Below are positions 34,884-39,137 of a stretch of DNA of 39,137 nt, piece by piece; the stretch's first letter is position 1, and every line of letters starts with the position of its first letter. The notes beneath the pieces were generated by a model. That model was not told the origin of the DNA and ran no database searches. It saw only the letters and a list, made by a program, of their open reading frames with translations. Both the position numbers and the translations under genes were made by a program. Origin of the DNA: Globomyces pollinis-pini (lineage: Eukaryota > Chytridiomycota > Chytridiomycetes > Rhizophydiales > Globomycetaceae); the NCBI GenBank assembly GCA_025399215.1, contig MU621254.1, positions 1 to 39,137 on the forward strand, given 5' to 3'.

Positions 34884-36363
34884 TCATAACATCTTTTTCA
34901 CATATTCAGCAATGGCCAAGCTGCTCGTTAGTCCAGGCGATTCAATTCCGATCAAATTTACAAATCCTTTATAGGGCGATTCGATGATGAAATCACGGAA
35001 GGACCCGTCCTCGTTTAGCTTGGGTCTAATTCAATCAGACGAGTTGGTATACCTAACATTAAATAATACCAGCATGCCTGTAGAGTTAATACATATCCTA
35101 CTTAATACCTTATTCCTGTATAATCCGGAAACAAATCTCGCTTGTCTACATCCATATAAGTACTTATTGACTGATGAAATGTATCCAAGTGACTATTAAT
35201 ATGAATAGAATTATTGAAATACTTTGGATCGCTATCAAATGTATAATTGGAATTTGATGATTGGAAAACAACATCCGGCCCAAATTTAATCCGTCCACTC
35301 AAATCTAACGTTAAATGTATTCCCAAGCTATTTCTTAGAATCATGGAACTCAATGTACCTTGTTAGATTTGCATCAGGGATTGGGTAAATTAGACGATTG
35401 ACGAGTCCAACAGAATTCCGCAAACCATAGTAGTGACCTATGAACGTTAATCGACACCTCTGATTCGACTTAATGTCGTTTTAATCATTAAAAGAAGGAA
35501 TAGTGCTGAAAATACCTTTTGCAAAATACAGCTTGTAATGTTGCTCCTTTGGTAACAACATATTTGCAATTTTATCTGCATATAATCCAGCACAATTGAT
35601 AAGATTATCAGTTTCAATAGCATATTCTTGATTTGCATCTTTCAATGAAACAAGAAATCCTAGTTTGTCAACACAATTAAAGTATAACTGGAATGTAGTC
35701 TCTCAACATTTGTAACTTTGGTATTGTATAATGATATCCCGTCGTTGTCATTAAATTGATTCTAAGAACGTTAGTAATTCAAAATTCACTTGTAAGATGT
35801 TCATATAACCATGTGAATCAATTATTCCAGTTTCTGTACATACTAGAGTATCTTCAGTTTTAATTCTAGGTTCTAGCTCCATAGATTTTGATTTTGATTG
35901 CAGAAATGCAGGTACTGAAGGTTCAATAAATCATGGAATATTACTTTCCAATAACTTTGTTTGATTGTATAATTTCATCAACTTCGATAATGTATTAGCA
36001 TTTGGAGATACGATCCATTTCGTTACTTTTTGATGTTGAATGTTATACTTTGTACAAAAATCATACAGCAATTCCCTATTGTTAAAGTCCAATGAGAATC
36101 CACCTTCCATGAATTGCAAGTTTGGTTTTTAAAGAATCCTTTGGATAGTATAATCCAGAATGAATGACTTCCGAGTTTCTGGATGAAGTTTCCATTCCAA
36201 ATGAAGGTAATTGATCAATAATTGCAATAGAATGATTCTTGAAATTGATTGATAAAGAATTAGCAATGGCTAACCCAACTACTCCTGAACCAACAATCTA
36301 ACATAAGGGTCGGATAACTCTTACCAAAAAATCCAATTTCAATCTTTCTTTGTGATGGTTCAT
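34884..36363 (-). CDS. L2HGDH: L-2-hydroxyglutarate dehydrogenase (FAD; 9 exons)
   Basis: Minus-strand exons: 36363-36325, 36297-36104, 36075-35945, 35914-35790, 35761-35689, 35659-35516, 35437-35359, 35327-35109 and 35025-34884; introns 27, 28, 30, 28, 29, 78, 31 and 83 nt; 381 residues. It shows the FAD-binding [12 protein letters not shown] (residues 14-25), then [75 protein letters not shown] and the very typical end [20 protein letters not shown]. The enzyme oxidises L-2-hydroxyglutarate, a by-product of malate dehydrogenase, back to 2-oxoglutarate, usually in mitochondria. It is shorter than most homologues (over 400) and lacks an obvious presequence. Confidence 0.93.
35026..35108 (-). 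other. Composite 83-nt intron of three units
   Basis: The last L2HGDH intron divides into 35108-35078 (31 nt, GT...CAG), 35077-35053 (25 nt, GC...TAG) and 35052-35026 (27 nt, GT...TAG), with no bases between. Confidence 0.45.
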
Positions 36364-36705
36364 TGAAATTTTAATGAAAAGGTTATGAACCCAATGCCCA
36401 ATGTAAAAGAGCAATCGACTGAATCAAATAAAATTTGCTGAGAATTCAGTCTTGATCGTTGCTCTCGAGTTGTTCTATTTGTGGTCCTTAAAATCGTGAT
36501 CCACATGTCTGTGTGGGAATCACTGCTACCAGGATTATGAAGCAATGGGACATCTAAGCTTAGTTTTTGGTATTCAATTTTTATTGAAAAGTTACACCAA
36601 TACATTTAAACTCTTCTCAACGCGAAACTGTTTATAGGATCATTCCAAATCCTTTCATACCAAAATAATTCAAAATTTAAACAAGTATTAACTGTATATA
36701 TAACG
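36364..36705. other. Interval between L2HGDH and the ankyrin/F-box gene
   Basis: About 340 bases; an 81-codon minus-strand frame here (36360-36605) overlaps the L2HGDH start and has no recognised features, so it was not called. Confidence 0.4.
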
Positions 36706-37731
36706 TTATCCAATAGAAATCGCATCCACTCTTGGATCTTTCAATAACATTTCTACTATTTCTGTAAAATCGTTGGATGAAGCAATGTTTAACGCTTCAT
36801 TGTCTTCAGCAGATGGATCAACTCTTGAGTCAGCCAATAACATCTTTACTACTTCTTTATCATCATTCTCAGTAGCATGTCGAATACAAACATTATCATC
36901 AGCAGAAGGATCTACCCTTGAATCTGCCAAAAGCATTGTAACAATCCCTCTAAAACCAAATGCAACAGCATTTAGAATTGCGTCGTTTTCACAATCAGAT
37001 GGATCAACTCTTGCATCTGTCAAAAGTAATTCCACAATTGCTTCATGCCCATTTTCCACAGCTGCTCGAAAAGCTATATTGTCTTCGGCAGATGGATCAA
37101 CTCTTGAATCTGCCAATAGCATTCTTACTACTTCTAGATGATCATTTTCAGCTGCTCTATGAATAGCGCGATTTTCATAATCAGATGGATCAACCCTCGA
37201 ATCTGCCAAAAGTACTTGCACAGTTTCCAGATGACCATGTTCAGCAGCTACCTGAATACAAATATTCTGATCACAAGAGGGGTCAACTCTTGAATCAGTT
37301 AATAATAATTCAACAATTTTTTCGTGCCCATATTCAACAGCTGTTTGAATAGCTTCATTTTCATAATCTGATGGATTAACTCTTGAATCAGCCAATAACA
37401 TTTCCACAGTCGAGATATGATTCAATTTAATGGATTTGATAAATGCATCGTTAAAGGTATCAGATGAGAATGGGATCAAGTTCAAATATTTTTGTAGTAA
37501 TTCTGGTTTTTTGAATATTGTTTTGTTCTGATAGAGCTCTTCTAATTGTTGTAGAGTGAAAGCATTATTATAAAGACTCTTGGATACCCTATGGAATGAT
37601 AGGAAATCAGATAGAGTCAAATATTCAGTGATTTGATAAATCAATCCCTGTGAAAGCTTCTCCAAGTCGCTTAGTTTCAATACAGCTTTTCCTGCATCTG
37701 ATTTCACATTCTCTCCTTTAGTTTTCCTCAT
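36706..37731 (-). CDS. F-box-like/ankyrin-repeat protein, complete
   Basis: A single exon of 341 residues from the ATG at 37731. Residues about 20-55 (LEKLSQGLIYQITEYLTLSDFLSFHRVSKS) look like an F-box. After a linker come about seven 33-residue ankyrin repeats with LLADSRVDPSA cores and an Asp-rich turn (DNDKEVVKMLL). The design suggests an SCF substrate adaptor, F-box to Skp1 and ankyrins to the target (inference from domain order). It belongs to the same family as the truncated genes at both window ends and is the only full-length copy here. It lacks the near-identical DNA repeats of gene 1-1647, so it is older or less recently expanded. Confidence 0.9.
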   Translation of the reverse strand: MRKTKGENVKSDAGKAVLKLSDLEKLSQGLIYQITEYLTLSDFLSFHRVSKSLYNNAFTLQQLEELYQNKTIFKKPELLQKYLNLIPFSSDTFNDAFIKSIKLNHISTVEMLLADSRVNPSDYENEAIQTAVEYGHEKIVELLLTDSRVDPSCDQNICIQVAAEHGHLETVQVLLADSRVDPSDYENRAIHRAAENDHLEVVRMLLADSRVDPSAEDNIAFRAAVENGHEAIVELLLTDARVDPSDCENDAILNAVAFGFRGIVTMLLADSRVDPSADDNVCIRHATENDDKEVVKMLLADSRVDPSAEDNEALNIASSNDFTEIVEMLLKDPRVDAISIG

Positions 37732-38506
37732 CGAATCGTGTCGTTAGAATTCACCAGATTACCTATGTGGAGAGAACGAAAAACTCCAATCTTTCAAAGA
37801 GAAACTTATTTGCAACAATAAACTGAACTAGTTCGCTTATGGAAGCGACCAAGCGTATAATATAGCATCTATATTACACATATGTAGCACCTTTTGTAGT
37901 GTTATTTTAACATGTCAATTAGTCAATTGTTTTTGGGGTTGTGAATAGTACTCCTATAGGAGTTCATTATAACTTCTATGCAAGTAATAACCAAGCGTTA
38001 CTGTATTTAATTTCATTGATAGCATTAGTAGTTGATTGATGGTTTGGTTTGCTTCTGTCCAGCATGTCAGAGACGCGTTACAGTATGAAGTCTCTTATAG
38101 TAGAAAACTATACTTTAATGGTATTGTTTACTCAAATTATCAAAACTCCAGCACTTGTTTTTTGCACAATGATGATACCGTTATATTACAGTCCATCATA
38201 CATCAGACACTTAAAAGTTAACTTTTTCTCCATAATCCTCCACTGGTGATTGCCGGAAATGTGTTCTTACTGTTTCGGATGATATAAGACAATCAAGCAA
38301 GAGTATAACTCCTTTAAATTCTCCAAGACACAGTACTCGGAAAGTTCAGTGCCGCCAAAATGTTACGCTGAGAGCAGCCCTTAAATCTTAATATATTACT
38401 ATAAGAAAATTACATATCGAAATCTCTCAATCTATCAACAAACATTTTTATTTGAATTAAAATTCATTGGCTTGAAAACGCCTATGGTGTCATTCTCACA
38501 CAAAGA
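37732..38506. other. Intergenic interval between two ankyrin genes
   Basis: About 775 bases in which no gene is seen. Two overlapping short frames near 38036-38249 are likely chance. It should contain the promoter of the 36706-37731 gene and the 3' end of the last gene. Confidence 0.45.
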
Positions 38507-39137
38507 CTAATGAATTCTTGAACCTTGCAGAAGCAGTTCAATAACTTCCGTATAACCTCTGTCAGAAGCATTGCCAATAGCTTCACCATTACAACTGGAC
38601 GGATCAACTCTTCCGTCTACCAATAGAATTTTCACAACATCATGATGACCATTTGTAACAGCCAATCGAAGCGCGACGTTGTCGTTAGATGAGGGATCAA
38701 CTCTAGAATCTTCAAGTAGCATTTTCACTATTTCATGAAAGCCATATTCAGCAGCATATTGAATAGCCTGATTACCGTTAGCTGAAGGATCAACTCTTGA
38801 ATCTTCCAATAGCATTTTCACTATTTCAATATAGCCATACAAAGAAGCACGTCGTATAGCATAATTGTCACCAGCTGAAGGATCCACTCTGGAATCTACA
38901 AGTAACAATTTCACTATTTTATCCATGCCACGTTCAGCAGCATATTGAATCGCATCATTGCACCCAGCTGAAGGATCAACTCTTGAATCTGTTAATAGCA
39001 ATTCTACCACTCGTAGATATCCTTCTCGAACAGCATAACGAATAGATTCATTGTTACCAGCTGAAGGATCAACTCTAGAATCGGCTAATATCAATTCTAA
39101 TACTTGTAGATGTCCATTTTGAGCAGCAGAACAAATA
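38507..39137 (-). CDS. Ankyrin-repeat protein, 5' end cut by the window edge
   Basis: The frame is open past the right edge (reading ICSAAQNGHLQVLELILADS inward), so only the C-terminal 200 or so residues are present. It has about six 33-residue ankyrin repeats and ends QGSRIH. Its repeats match those of gene 1-1647 unit for unit near the C-terminus (RGMDKIVKLLL, ANGNQAIQYAAEYG, SSNDN, DGRVDPSSCN), so the two are close paralogues in opposite orientation. The C-terminal tail is about 20 residues shorter than in gene 1-1647. Confidence 0.92.
   Translation of the reverse strand, partial: ICSAAQNGHLQVLELILADSRVDPSAGNNESIRYAVREGYLRVVELLLTDSRVDPSAGCNDAIQYAAERGMDKIVKLLLVDSRVDPSAGDNYAIRRASLYGYIEIVKMLLEDSRVDPSANGNQAIQYAAEYGFHEIVKMLLEDSRVDPSSNDNVALRLAVTNGHHDVVKILLVDGRVDPSSCNGEAIGNASDRGYTEVIELLLQGSRIH

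Noticed and set aside
36773..37141. 122-codon plus-strand frame with regular repeats
   Set aside because: It is a shadow of the ankyrin repeats on the minus strand; the periodicity is inherited from them.
38036..38249. Two overlapping short frames between ankyrin genes
   Set aside because: They overlap in different frames with no motif or conserved feature.

Overview
This 39.1 kb window is a gene-dense piece of a eukaryotic nuclear genome, most likely from an early-diverging zoosporic (chytrid-like) fungus. The case for a fungus rests on a DUF7703-type fungal membrane protein, a fungal-specific transcription-factor middle-homology region, a secreted class-3 lipase of fungal type, a fungal-type cyclin B and an expanded ankyrin family with a 33-residue 'LLADSRVDPSA' repeat. 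The lineage call below 'fungus' is inference. The standard stop codons are used. I saw no rRNA, tRNA, CRISPR or transposase.

Layout, left to right: a truncated ankyrin-repeat gene (1-1647, +); a multi-pass membrane protein (2451-3500, +); a probable secreted protein (4038-4673, +); a BTB protein (4894-6051, +); a leucine-rich-repeat protein (6171-7167, -); an SH3/glycogen-binding (CBM48) membrane protein (7730-9702, +); a bacterial-like PLP decarboxylase (9940-12133, -); a small N-myristoylated protein (12337-12846, +); 1.7 kb without a recognisable gene; a secreted lipase (14556-15478, +); cyclin B (16343-17803, +); coatomer beta subunit (18358-22029, +); an FBXO31-like F-box protein (22092-23551, -); a bHLH factor (23751-24677, +); pseudouridine synthase Pus1 (24860-26890, +); a fungal-TF-domain protein (27154-28986, +); mitochondrial-type leucyl-tRNA synthetase (29085-31681, -); a DUF7703 protein (32332-33099, +); a class-C beta-lactamase-fold hydrolase (33222-34445, -); L-2-hydroxyglutarate dehydrogenase (34884-36363, -); an F-box/ankyrin protein (36706-37731, -); and a second truncated ankyrin gene (38507-end, -). 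The two edges are paralogous ankyrin arrays in inverted orientation, so the contig probably ends where an assembler could not resolve them.

The most unusual signal is the introns. I rebuilt the exon-intron structure of 15 genes by hand from reading frame, GT-AG ends and protein-family continuity. Of about 74 introns, about 60 are only 24-42 nt. In all modelled genes the joined exons give one uninterrupted frame with a length divisible by three. Several of the rarer longer introns (57-115 nt) can be cut exactly into two to four consecutive intron-sized units, each with its own GT(or GC)...AG ends and abutting as AG|GT. In the FBXO31-like gene the units are visibly tandem duplicates. Two more long introns (in PUS1 and the TF gene) contain other tandem repeats. 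This suggests that introns here grow by duplication of whole minimal introns and may be removed stepwise. All gene models are manual and have not been checked against RNA.

The genes are mostly unrelated housekeeping functions: vesicle coat, cell cycle, tRNA modification and charging, and metabolite repair. Convergent neighbours are separated by only about 60-240 bp, and in two genes the AATAAA signal overlaps the stop codon.
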